Below, piece after piece: positions 5,632-12,369 of a stretch of 14,107 bases of DNA. The notes below the pieces were generated by a model. The model ran no database searches and was not told where the DNA came from. It saw only the letters and a list, made by a program, of their open reading frames with translations. The position numbers and the translations under genes are program-made. Positions within the stretch are counted from its first letter, which is position 1; the number at the start of each line of letters is the position of its first letter. This stretch comes from an uncultured Mucilaginibacter sp. GTDB lineage: Bacteria; Bacteroidota; Bacteroidia; Sphingobacteriales; Sphingobacteriaceae. The stretch is taken from NCBI RefSeq assembly GCF_946481715.1, contig NZ_CAMLOV010000146.1, positions 1 to 14,107 on the forward strand. The letters are read 5' to 3'.

Positions 5632-6350
5632 CGGTTAAATAAAAACGATGCATAATAAACCAGCGTAGCCAGCGAGCCTAAAGCGGCAACTACGTATGTC
5701 ATGGCGGCCCACCAAAGGGCATCTTTTGCTTGCGTGTGTTCCCTGCTGGTTTGCATGATATTATAATTGTTGTTGAGCCAGGCCAGCGCCCTGTTGCTGG
5801 CATCAAACTCTACCGGCAGTGTAATAAAACTGAATAGGGTAACCAAAGCCAGTGCCCCAACGCCTATGGCCAGTATAAAAACGCTTTGCGTAAAAAACAG
5901 CAGCATTACACCAATAAACAACGTCCATTGAGTGAGGGTAGAGGCCACATTAACCACAGGCACCAGCGAGGAACGCAGGCTTAACCACGCGTATGCTTTA
6001 GCGTGCTGTACGGCGTGCCCGCATTCATGCGCGGCAACGGCCGCTGCCGCAATGCTGCGGCTATGGTAAACATCGGCGCTAAGGTTTACGGTTTTGTCGG
6101 CCGGGTTGTAATGGTCGGTAAGTTGCCCGTCAACAGAAATTACCTGAACATCGTAAATCCCGTTGTCGTGCAGCATTTTTTCGGCCACATCCTTGCCGGA
6201 TAAACCGGATAGCAGCGGCACCTCAGAGTATTGCCTGAATTTACTTTTGAAGCGCAGCTGTACAATAAAACTCACCAGCGCTATTGCCGCCATCAGTAAC
6301 CATGCCGAGCCGGTATTCATTATTGCGAATATGATTGATAAGTGAAACAT
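5622..6350 (-). CDS. YugP-like membrane zinc metallopeptidase
   Basis: This 242-residue protein belongs to the neutral zinc metallopeptidase family PF04298, typified by B. subtilis YugP. An N-terminal membrane helix (about 15-31) precedes the conserved stretch GLSGKDVAEKMLHDNGI (49-65) and QLTDHYNPADKTVNLS (76-91). The zinc site AAHECGH contains H108, E109 and H112. LPVEFDASNRAL follows two further hydrophobic segments and supplies the likely third ligand E181. A last hydrophobic segment lies near 216-236. The physiological substrate is unknown. The in-frame ATG at 6320 (MNTGSAWLL) is an equally possible start. The gene has a -7 box upstream, and a repeat tract plus strong terminator downstream, so it is probably a single-gene transcript. 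Confidence 0.92.
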   Translation of the reverse strand: MFHLSIIFAIMNTGSAWLLMAAIALVSFIVQLRFKSKFRQYSEVPLLSGLSGKDVAEKMLHDNGIYDVQVISVDGQLTDHYNPADKTVNLSADVYHSRSIAAAAVAAHECGHAVQHAKAYAWLSLRSSLVPVVNVASTLTQWTLFIGVMLLFFTQSVFILAIGVGALALVTLFSFITLPVEFDASNRALAWLNNNYNIMQTSREHTQAKDALWWAAMTYVVAALGSLATLVYYASFLFNRRD

Positions 6351-6417
6351 CTTGATAGTTTTTTTATAAAAAGGGATAATTCAAAAAGCATTCCATTTTG
6401 ATACCTGTGAATAAGCA

Positions 6418-6425
6418 CAAAAGTA
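6418..6425 (-). promoter_or_regulatory. -7 box of the zinc peptidase gene
   Basis: The minus strand reads TACTTTTG, an exact TAnnTTTG match. The predicted transcription start is near 6411, leaving a leader of about 60 AU-rich bases before the ATG at 6350. It is back to back with promoter-like boxes of the divergent oxidoreductase gene. Confidence 0.45.
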
Positions 6426-6455
6426 AAAGGCAGTAGTTTTTGGGGCGGGAATATT

Positions 6456-6463
6456 TACATTTG
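6456..6463 (+). promoter_or_regulatory. -7-like box overlapping the oxidoreductase start region
   Basis: TACATTTG matches TAnnTTTG exactly, but its last three bases are the TTG that is a candidate start codon. If it works as a promoter, transcription begins near 6468-6470 and only the TTG at 6467 could serve, as a leaderless start. A looser box TAGTTTTTG at 6434-6442 would instead leave a leader of about 12 bases before the TTG at 6461. Confidence 0.3.
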
Positions 6464-7606
6464 AGTTTGGAAGCAAATTTTTCATACTGGGAACGTACAG
6501 CGTTTATTGATAATGCCGATGTTATTATCATCGGCAGCGGCATTGTGGGGCTTAGCGCTGCCCTGCACCTTAAAACCCGCCAGCCAAATTTAAAGGTGTT
6601 GGTATTGGAGCGCGGCTTCCTGCCCAGCGGTGCAAGCACAAAAAATGCCGGATTTGCCTGTTTTGGTACCGTTTCCGAGCAATTATCGTATTTAAAATCC
6701 TCATCCGGCGAGGAGGTTGCGCGACTGGTTAATTACAAATGGCGGGGGCTGCAACGCTTGCGGCAAAACCTTGGCGATGCCAACATCGGTTACCACCAGC
6801 ACGGCGGCTACGAACTGTTTATGCAGGGCGAAGAAGCACATGCCGATGAATGTATAGGCCAAATTGATTACCTGAATAAGTTGTTAAAAAACGAAATTAA
6901 CGGGCATGACATTTATGCAGTAGCGAATGAAAAAATTGCAGGCTTTGGTTTTGATAAAGTAAGCCGGATAATTTACAACCCTTTTGAAGGGCAGATACAT
7001 ACCGGCAAAATGATGCGCACCTTGCTTAATAAATGTTACCAAAAGGATGTGCTGGTTTTGAATGGATGCGCCATAACCGATGTTAAGCAGGAAGAAAACC
7101 ACATCAACGTGATAACATCGCAAGGCAGTTTTAAAACGGGCAAGGTAATACTGGCTACCAACGCTTTCGCCAGCCAGTTATTTCCCGCTTTAAAGGTTGT
7201 TCCTGGCCGCGGGCAGGTATTGGTAACTAAACCCATCCCCGGCTTAAAACTGCAGGGTACGTATCATTTTAACGAAGGGTATTATTACTTCCGTAATATT
7301 GATGGGCGCGTACTGTTTGGCGGAGGCCGCAACCTCGATTTTGTTGCCGAGGAAACCGGCGAGTTCGGGCACACAGATGTGGTGAAACAAAGCCTGGTAA
7401 ATTACCTAAATGAAGTTATCCTCCCGGGGCAAAATGCCGAAATTGACTATTGGTGGAGCGGTATCATGGGCTTTGGCGAAGAGATTAGCCCGATAGTGAA
7501 GCAAGTAGAACCAAATATTTATTGCGCCGTACGTTGCAATGGCATGGGCGTAGCCATGGGCAGTTTGGTGGGAGAGGAAGTGGCAGATATGGTGATGAAT
7601 AGTTAA
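6461..7606 (+). CDS. FAD-dependent oxidoreductase (DAO family), TTG start
   Basis: This protein of about 381 residues belongs to the D-amino-acid-oxidase-like FAD oxidoreductases (PF01266). It has the dinucleotide-binding VIIIGSGIVGLSAALHL (about 21-37), then LVLERG with the ribose-binding acidic residue (about 47-52) and GASTKNAGFACFG (about 56-68). A C-terminal FAD-closing segment contains YYYFRNIDGRVLFGGG and CNGMGVAMGSLVGEEVA. The substrate, probably an amine or amino acid, cannot be assigned. An in-frame TAG at 6434-6436 and the absence of any ATG before the Rossmann motif force a non-ATG start. TTG codons at 6440, 6461 and 6467 are available; I chose 6461 (MSLEANFSYWER) because relatives usually begin shortly before the xYWE motif. 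The toxin-antitoxin pair follows on the same strand. Confidence 0.87.
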   Translation: MSLEANFSYWERTAFIDNADVIIIGSGIVGLSAALHLKTRQPNLKVLVLERGFLPSGASTKNAGFACFGTVSEQLSYLKSSSGEEVARLVNYKWRGLQRLRQNLGDANIGYHQHGGYELFMQGEEAHADECIGQIDYLNKLLKNEINGHDIYAVANEKIAGFGFDKVSRIIYNPFEGQIHTGKMMRTLLNKCYQKDVLVLNGCAITDVKQEENHINVITSQGSFKTGKVILATNAFASQLFPALKVVPGRGQVLVTKPIPGLKLQGTYHFNEGYYYFRNIDGRVLFGGGRNLDFVAEETGEFGHTDVVKQSLVNYLNEVILPGQNAEIDYWWSGIMGFGEEISPIVKQVEPNIYCAVRCNGMGVAMGSLVGEEVADMVMNS

Positions 7607-7645
7607 ATAATTTTTTGAGGTAATTAATAATTTGTAAATTCGGAT

Positions 7646-7867
7646 ATGCTAACAGTCCAGGTAAAATTGAGCGTTGATGACATTATCGATTCTCTCGAGA
7701 AGTTAAGTGCCGACGAAAGGGAGAAGTTGCAGAACGCTCTCGTTGATCTAAAAGAAGACGCAGCACTGCAAGCATCGGTTAACCGAGGGTTGGATGATGT
7801 AAAGAATGGCCGCGTAATTCCGCATGCTGAAGTAATGGAAGAACTAAAAGCGAGATATAAATTCTAA
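7646..7867 (+). CDS. Putative type II antitoxin
   Basis: This 73-residue protein has no close family that I can name with certainty. Its N-terminal half is charged and helical (DDIIDSLEKLSADEREKLQNALVDL, about 11-35). The C-terminus GLDDVKNGRVIPHAEVMEELKARY (about 48-71) is the pattern common at the tail of antitoxins paired with ParE/RelE toxins. There is no membrane segment or signal peptide. Its stop TAA shares one base with the ATG of the toxin gene, so the two are translationally coupled with the antitoxin first, the usual order. A box TAAATTCG (7635-7642, one mismatch from TAnnTTTG) with TTTG at 7614-7617 upstream may be its promoter. An 8-base direct repeat AATAATTT at 7606 and 7626 could be an operator. 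Confidence 0.8.
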   Translation: MLTVQVKLSVDDIIDSLEKLSADEREKLQNALVDLKEDAALQASVNRGLDDVKNGRVIPHAEVMEELKARYKF

Positions 7868-8175
7868 TGCCTGTTAGTGCTGTTGTCTGGTCTGCCGAAG
7901 CCAGATTAACTTATTTCGATATTATAGATTTTCTGATCAATCGGTGGACCGATAAGGAGGTGGCCCATTTCATAAACCGCACAGATACGGTTATTGATAA
8001 AATATCCAATAACCCATACCTTTTTGAGCGTTATAAAGACGATGATTTAATAAGGCGGGCGGTTTTGCATGAAACCGTTATCCTGATCTATCAAATTTCT
8101 CCTGACGCAAACACTATCAACTTACTTACATTTTGGGCTACGAGGAATAACCCGGATAACTTAAAGGTTGATTAA
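7867..8175 (+). CDS. ParE/RelE-family toxin
   Basis: This 102-residue protein fits the ParE/RelE plasmid-stabilisation toxin fold. It opens with the edge strand AVVWSAEARLTYFDIIDFL, followed by two helices (WTDKEVAHFINRTDTVIDKI). It ends in the three-stranded sheet IRRAVLHETVILIYQIS and NTINLLTFWATRNNPDNL, whose last part corresponds to the usual C-terminal DxRQNPxKL tail. Members are either gyrase poisons (ParE) or ribosome-dependent mRNA nucleases (RelE), and the sequence does not decide between them. It overlaps the antitoxin by one base and ends seven bases before the convergent murF stop, with no terminator between. Confidence 0.85.
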   Translation: MPVSAVVWSAEARLTYFDIIDFLINRWTDKEVAHFINRTDTVIDKISNNPYLFERYKDDDLIRRAVLHETVILIYQISPDANTINLLTFWATRNNPDNLKVD

Positions 8176-8182
8176 CCATTTT

Positions 8183-9541
8183 TCAAAACAAACCCACCAA
8201 TCTTTCCAGCGCCATCCCGCGCGAGCCTTTTATAAGTACCGTGGCATTGATAATCGGATTGTTTTTTAAGCCTACAATGGCATCCTCGGCAGTTAAATAA
8301 AAGGTGGCGGTTGATAGGTCGGCATCGGCTTCTGTTTGCTGGCTGCTAAAATCCTTGCCGATAAATATCCGCTCGTTAACATTTGCAACCATCGCTTTTT
8401 GGATAACAGAAGCGTGTTCCGCGGCAGATTCTTCGCCCATCTCAAACATATCGCCAAGTATCAAAACCTTGCGGCCGCTTTGCATTTTATCCATATTATC
8501 TATGGCCACAAACATGCTGCTGGGGTTGGCATTATAAAAATCACATATGAGTGTGTTGCTTGCGGTGTGTAGTATTTGCGAGCGGTTATTCTTGGGGATA
8601 TAGCCGGCGATGCCATCGCTGATCTCCTCCGGCGTTAACCCAAATGCGGAGCCTATTGCAATAGCCACCAAAATATTATCCAGGTTGTAAGCACCGGTTA
8701 AATGGGTGGGGACCTTGTAAGTGCCGCCGCCTAAATTGTCATTCCATTCCAAAACCAGCAATGGCGAACTATCCAGCAATTTACCGCTTACAATATTGTT
8801 AGGGTTGTTATTCTTGCCGTAATAAATTACGTTGCTTAAGCCACGTTCTTCCTTCATAGCCATTAAAACGGCATCATCACTATTGATAAATGCTACCGCT
8901 TTTTTTTCAGGCTTTCCGTCTTCCTGCCTTCCGGACTGACCCAAATAATCATACATCTCACCTTTACCCTTCCGAACACCCTCAATACCGCCAAAACCTT
9001 CCAAATGTGCCTTACCCACATTGGTTATCAACCCATGGGTTGGTTGGGCAATACTGCAAAGCAGCGCAATTTCTTTTTGATGGTTGGCACCCATTTCTAT
9101 CACCGCCATTTCGTGTTCAGGGGTTATTTTCAGGATAGTGAGTGGTACGCCGATGTGGTTATTCAGGTTGCCTTCTGTAGCAAGGGTGTTGAAACGTTGG
9201 GATAACACAGCGTTAATAAGCTCCTTGGTGGTGGTTTTTCCATTGGTGCCGGTGAGGCCGATAACCGGTATCTCCAGTTGGCTTCGGTGGTGTGCGGCAA
9301 GGTTTTGAAGGGTTGCAAGGCCGTCTTCAACCAATATATACTTTTCTCCTAAATCATATTCCGGGTTATCCACAATCGCATAAGCTGCACCCGCTTCAAG
9401 CGCTTGTGTGGCGAAGGTGTTAGCGTCAAACTTATCACCCTTAAGCGCAAAGAACAGGCTGCCCGGCGCAATTTTACGCGTATCAGTACTGATAATCGGG
9501 TGTTGCAGGTAACGCTGGTATATCTCTTCTATAGTAGCCAT
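8183..9541 (-). CDS. murF: UDP-N-acetylmuramoyl-tripeptide--D-alanyl-D-alanine ligase
   Basis: This cytoplasmic ATP-dependent ligase of 452 residues adds D-Ala-D-Ala to the UDP-MurNAc-tripeptide, the last soluble step of peptidoglycan precursor synthesis. DTRKIAPGSLFFALKG (about 20-35) is the UDP-substrate domain. GLTGTNGKTTT (95-105) is the P-loop with K102. NLNNHIGVP, IEMGANH and NVGKAHLEGFGG mark the central Mur ligase domain. The C-terminal domain has DFYNANPSSM, LGDMFEMG and VLIKGSRGMALERL. The ATG at 9541 (MATIEEIYQ) is preferred over one at 9562, which would lie inside the upstream gene and add only MGLTLHA. An unusual insertion lies at residues about 201-214. The gene is third in the order recQ, dinB-like, murF, with an 11-base gap before it. 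Confidence 0.96.
   Translation of the reverse strand: MATIEEIYQRYLQHPIISTDTRKIAPGSLFFALKGDKFDANTFATQALEAGAAYAIVDNPEYDLGEKYILVEDGLATLQNLAAHHRSQLEIPVIGLTGTNGKTTTKELINAVLSQRFNTLATEGNLNNHIGVPLTILKITPEHEMAVIEMGANHQKEIALLCSIAQPTHGLITNVGKAHLEGFGGIEGVRKGKGEMYDYLGQSGRQEDGKPEKKAVAFINSDDAVLMAMKEERGLSNVIYYGKNNNPNNIVSGKLLDSSPLLVLEWNDNLGGGTYKVPTHLTGAYNLDNILVAIAIGSAFGLTPEEISDGIAGYIPKNNRSQILHTASNTLICDFYNANPSSMFVAIDNMDKMQSGRKVLILGDMFEMGEESAAEHASVIQKAMVANVNERIFIGKDFSSQQTEADADLSTATFYLTAEDAIVGLKNNPIINATVLIKGSRGMALERLVGLF
8900..8941 (-). repeat. Repeat-like in-frame insertion in murF
   Basis: Codons about 201-214 of murF encode GQSGRQEDGKPEKK, a hydrophilic, low-complexity stretch between YDYL and AVAFINSDD. In the MurF proteins I know, the corresponding loop is only a few residues long. 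On the coding strand the DNA shows GGAA at roughly 7-8 base intervals (GGAAGGC, GGAAGAC, GGAAAGC, then TGAAA). This resembles the heptamer periodicity of the two intergenic repeat tracts in this window. That it is an inserted repeat unit is inference. Confidence 0.45.
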
Positions 9542-9552
9542 GGCATGTAATG

Positions 9553-10026
9553 TTAATCCCAAATATCCGGGCGGTCAATATTAAGAATTCTTAGGTACGA
9601 GAGCAAGTTACCGGCATGTACGCTTTCATGGTAAGCAATCCGTAGCAGGTAGTCGCCCAGCTTCCTGCGCTGGTTTCTTTCCACGCGCACAACTTCTATC
9701 TCATCCAAATCCTGCTCGGTATATCTAAGTACGCTTTCCAAAAATTGCTGGTGGTAAGGCGCTGCAAAAACTATTTCATCGGCAATGGTAGTAAAAGGAC
9801 GCCCTTCCCATGGCGATACAAAATCGTCACCTAATTTACCCCGGTTTTTCACTATTTCGTTATAAATGTATTCAGATTCCAGCATGTGGCGCACCATTTC
9901 TATAATAGACATCGCCTCCGCGTCCGGTATCCAGTGGATTACTTCCTGCGGGATGCCTTGCACCAGTTTAATGCTGCGCCGCCGCACCTCTTCCGAATTT
10001 AATATGATGAGTTCCGTAGCTGTCAT
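9553..10026 (-). CDS. DinB-like four-helix metalloprotein
   Basis: This 157-residue protein has the DinB/YfiT-like fold (PF12867 type), a four-helix bundle with a three-histidine metal site. The likely ligands are H47 in MVRHMLESEYI, and H133 and H137 in AYHESVHAGNLLSYLR, the usual H plus HxxxH spacing. Members include thiol-dependent S-transferases and damage-induced proteins of unknown role. This is not the DinB DNA polymerase IV. The start ATG overlaps the recQ stop as ATGA, so translation is probably coupled to recQ. murF follows after 11 bases. Its substrate cannot be inferred, and the link to RecQ may only be operon packing. Confidence 0.85.
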   Translation of the reverse strand: MTATELIILNSEEVRRRSIKLVQGIPQEVIHWIPDAEAMSIIEMVRHMLESEYIYNEIVKNRGKLGDDFVSPWEGRPFTTIADEIVFAAPYHQQFLESVLRYTEQDLDEIEVVRVERNQRRKLGDYLLRIAYHESVHAGNLLSYLRILNIDRPDIWD

Positions 10027-12167
10027 GATACTTGGGTTTTCCGATTCATCCAGGCGATAACCGCCTTTATTTCGCCATAGGAATAATCCTCTCCTAAAAC
10101 CTCTTTCAGCGGCGAAAGTTTTTCTGTGCCATAGCTTTCAATAACCTCTAATATGGGCTGTATTTTTTCCTCTTTCACAAACGTAAGCACATCAAGTTCG
10201 CCGGTTTGTACAAAATTACTTAAATGCCCTTCGATGGTGGTAGGCGACAAGCCACGTTCTTGTGCAATGTCTACAACGGACTTACCCGCCTTAAATAAGT
10301 TTAAGGATGCACCAGCGGTATCAGAAACCCTCGCCACACGTGTTTTGCGTTCGCGTTTTGCCGATTTTTGACCGATGCGGGATGCTAATCCTTTTACTGT
10401 ACAATAATCGATAACGAGAGCTAAAAACTCCCGCCCGTACCTCGCCAGTTTAATATCGCCGAAGCCGGAGATCTGCCTTAACTCTTCCAGTTTTTGCGGC
10501 AGGCAGGTAGCAATTTCTAATAAGGTTGCGTCCGATAGAATAATATACGCCGGCAGGTTTTCCATTACTGCTATTTCCTGGCGTTTTTTGCGGAGGCTGT
10601 CTAATAATTGTGCCTCAAAATCTAATGGCGTTGTTTCTTTTTCATCCGTAGTTTGCGAAGAGATGAGTTCTACCTTCTGCAGTCCTTTTAAAACAGGCTC
10701 ACTTTTTAGTGTGAGCTTTAGCGAAGCATAGGCGTCATCGGTGACACGGAGGTAGCCCATAGCAATCAGTTCGCGCAGGTAGCGCTGCCAGTCGGCTTTG
10801 CTGATATCGGCACCGGCACCGTAAGTTTTCAACAATTTATGCTCGGCCCAAATCTTTTCGCTGCGCGACCCGCGAAGGAAGTCTACGATATAGTTTACCC
10901 CGAAACGTTCCTTCAGTCTTGCTACAGCAGATAGTGCCTTTTGGGCAATGAGCGTACCGTCAAACTTTACAAACTCGCTTAAACAGAAATCGCACGAGCC
11001 GCAATTATCCGGGAAAGCCTCATCAAAATATTGCATTAAATATTGGCGGCGGCATGCGTGCAGCTGGCAATAATTCACCATATCGTCCAGTTTTTTCAGC
11101 ATAATGGCGCTTTGCCCGGGGTTGTTCTCTACCTGTGCAAAACCTTTCAGCTTAATGGCATCGCCGGGCGAATACAGCAGCAACGCATCAGATGGCAAGC
11201 CGTCCCTGCCCGCGCGACCGGTTTCCTGGTAGTAGCCTTCTATGTTTTTTGGCAGGTCCATATGCACGACGTAGCGCACGTTTGATTTATTGATGCCCAT
11301 GCCGAAAGCTATGGTAGCCACAATGATTTTTACATCATCCCGAAGAAAAGCTTCCTGGTTTTTGGCTTTTATATCATTGGTTAGGCCGGCATGGTAGGCT
11401 TCGGCTGCAAAACCTTGTTCTTTTAAGTCGGCTGCTAATGCTTCTGTAGATTTACGCGAGAGGCAATAAATAATGCCCGAATCCTCCTTACGCTGCTCCA
11501 AAAAATTAATAAGCTGATTAAAGCTGTTCTTTTTGGGATTAACCCTGTAGGTAATATTCTCGCGGTTAAAGGAGGAAATAAACGTTGCAGGTTTTTGCAG
11601 GTTCAGTTTATCGAGGATATCTTTTTGAGTCAGTTTATCGGCAGTAGCAGTCAGGGCAATAACAGGTACGCCGGGGAACTCGGTTTTTAATCCGGCCAGC
11701 ATCAAATATTCCGGCCTAAAATCGTGCCCCCATTGCGAGATGCAATGAGCTTCATCAATGGCGATCTGCACAACGTTGAGCGTCTTCAGGAAAACCATCA
11801 AACGGTCATCTGAGCCAAACAACCGCTCCGGCGCTATGTAAAGCAATCTTAATTCGTTGTTTTTTAGTTGTATGGCAATATCCTTTTGCTCATCGGGCGA
11901 TTGGCTGGAGTTTAAATAAGCAGCGCGGATGCCGCTCAGATTCAGGCTGTCAACCTGGTCTTTCATCAGCGCTATAAGCGGCGATATCACAATGGTTAAT
12001 CCGTTAAGCAAAACGGCCGGCAACTGGTAGCAAAGCGATTTACCCCCACCGGTTGGCATCAGCACCATTACGTCCTGCTTGTTTAAAACATGCTGTATAA
12101 TGGCCTCCTGCGAATACCTGAAATTGCTGTAGCCAAAATATTTTTGAAGGGCCTGTAATGGAGTCAT
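10023..12167 (-). CDS. recQ: ATP-dependent DNA helicase RecQ
   Basis: This 714-residue 3'-5' DNA helicase of recombination and replication-fork repair has all expected domains. The first RecA-like domain contains the Walker A PTGGGKS (38-44), DEAH (138-141) and ALTATAD (171-177). The second RecA-like domain has YHAGL (258-262), the GMGINKSNVRYVVH stretch (289-302) and QETGRAGRDG (314-323). The RecQ zinc site uses C372, C389, C392 and C395 (CRRQYL and NCGSCDFC), followed by the winged-helix RQC region (about 405-500). An HRDC domain covers about 515-590. A C-terminal helix-turn-helix extension (about 613-710) includes SVVDIAQERGLSPTTIEGHL. E. coli RecQ (about 610 residues) lacks this extension. 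It heads a minus-strand operon with the DinB-like gene and murF. No consensus -7 box is found upstream (TAGTATTTTG at 12223-12214 is only similar). Confidence 0.97.
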   Translation of the reverse strand: MTPLQALQKYFGYSNFRYSQEAIIQHVLNKQDVMVLMPTGGGKSLCYQLPAVLLNGLTIVISPLIALMKDQVDSLNLSGIRAAYLNSSQSPDEQKDIAIQLKNNELRLLYIAPERLFGSDDRLMVFLKTLNVVQIAIDEAHCISQWGHDFRPEYLMLAGLKTEFPGVPVIALTATADKLTQKDILDKLNLQKPATFISSFNRENITYRVNPKKNSFNQLINFLEQRKEDSGIIYCLSRKSTEALAADLKEQGFAAEAYHAGLTNDIKAKNQEAFLRDDVKIIVATIAFGMGINKSNVRYVVHMDLPKNIEGYYQETGRAGRDGLPSDALLLYSPGDAIKLKGFAQVENNPGQSAIMLKKLDDMVNYCQLHACRRQYLMQYFDEAFPDNCGSCDFCLSEFVKFDGTLIAQKALSAVARLKERFGVNYIVDFLRGSRSEKIWAEHKLLKTYGAGADISKADWQRYLRELIAMGYLRVTDDAYASLKLTLKSEPVLKGLQKVELISSQTTDEKETTPLDFEAQLLDSLRKKRQEIAVMENLPAYIILSDATLLEIATCLPQKLEELRQISGFGDIKLARYGREFLALVIDYCTVKGLASRIGQKSAKRERKTRVARVSDTAGASLNLFKAGKSVVDIAQERGLSPTTIEGHLSNFVQTGELDVLTFVKEEKIQPILEVIESYGTEKLSPLKEVLGEDYSYGEIKAVIAWMNRKTQVS

Positions 12168-12257
12168 AGATGCGCAAATTTCAAATGTGCAGATTTTAGA
12201 TGGTTTGGGACGGCAAAATACTAATTACCCAACTAAAATGCTAAAAATATTAGATTT

Positions 12258-12287
12258 TTTGTGGTGTAACTAAATATTTACGTTTTG
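12258..12287 (+). promoter_or_regulatory. Possible promoter of the M14 peptidase gene
   Basis: TTTG at 12258-12261 is followed after 17 bases by TACGTTTTG at 12279-12287, which is TAnnTTTG with one extra base. Transcription would begin near 12294, about 76 bases before the ATG. The rest of the 202-base gap between recQ and this gene is AT-rich, and I see no gene or strong hairpin in it. Confidence 0.33.
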
Positions 12288-12369
12288 ATATGCACATTTA
12301 CGTAGGCCCAATCGGCACATTCGCAAAAAATCTGCATATTAGCCATTACATCACTCCAATATCCATATT

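Noticed and set aside
7606..8175. Toxin-antitoxin pair as part of a larger defence island
   Set aside because: The neighbours are an oxidoreductase and murF; no restriction, nuclease or other defence gene is present in the window.
9553..10026. Annotation of the DinB-like gene as DNA polymerase IV (dinB)
   Set aside because: The protein is 157 residues with a HxxxH four-helix metal site, not the Y-family polymerase of about 350 residues; the shared name is historical.
12168..12369. Riboswitch or small RNA in the recQ-M14 gap
   Set aside because: The gap is AT-rich, with no stable hairpin or conserved motif that I can recognise.
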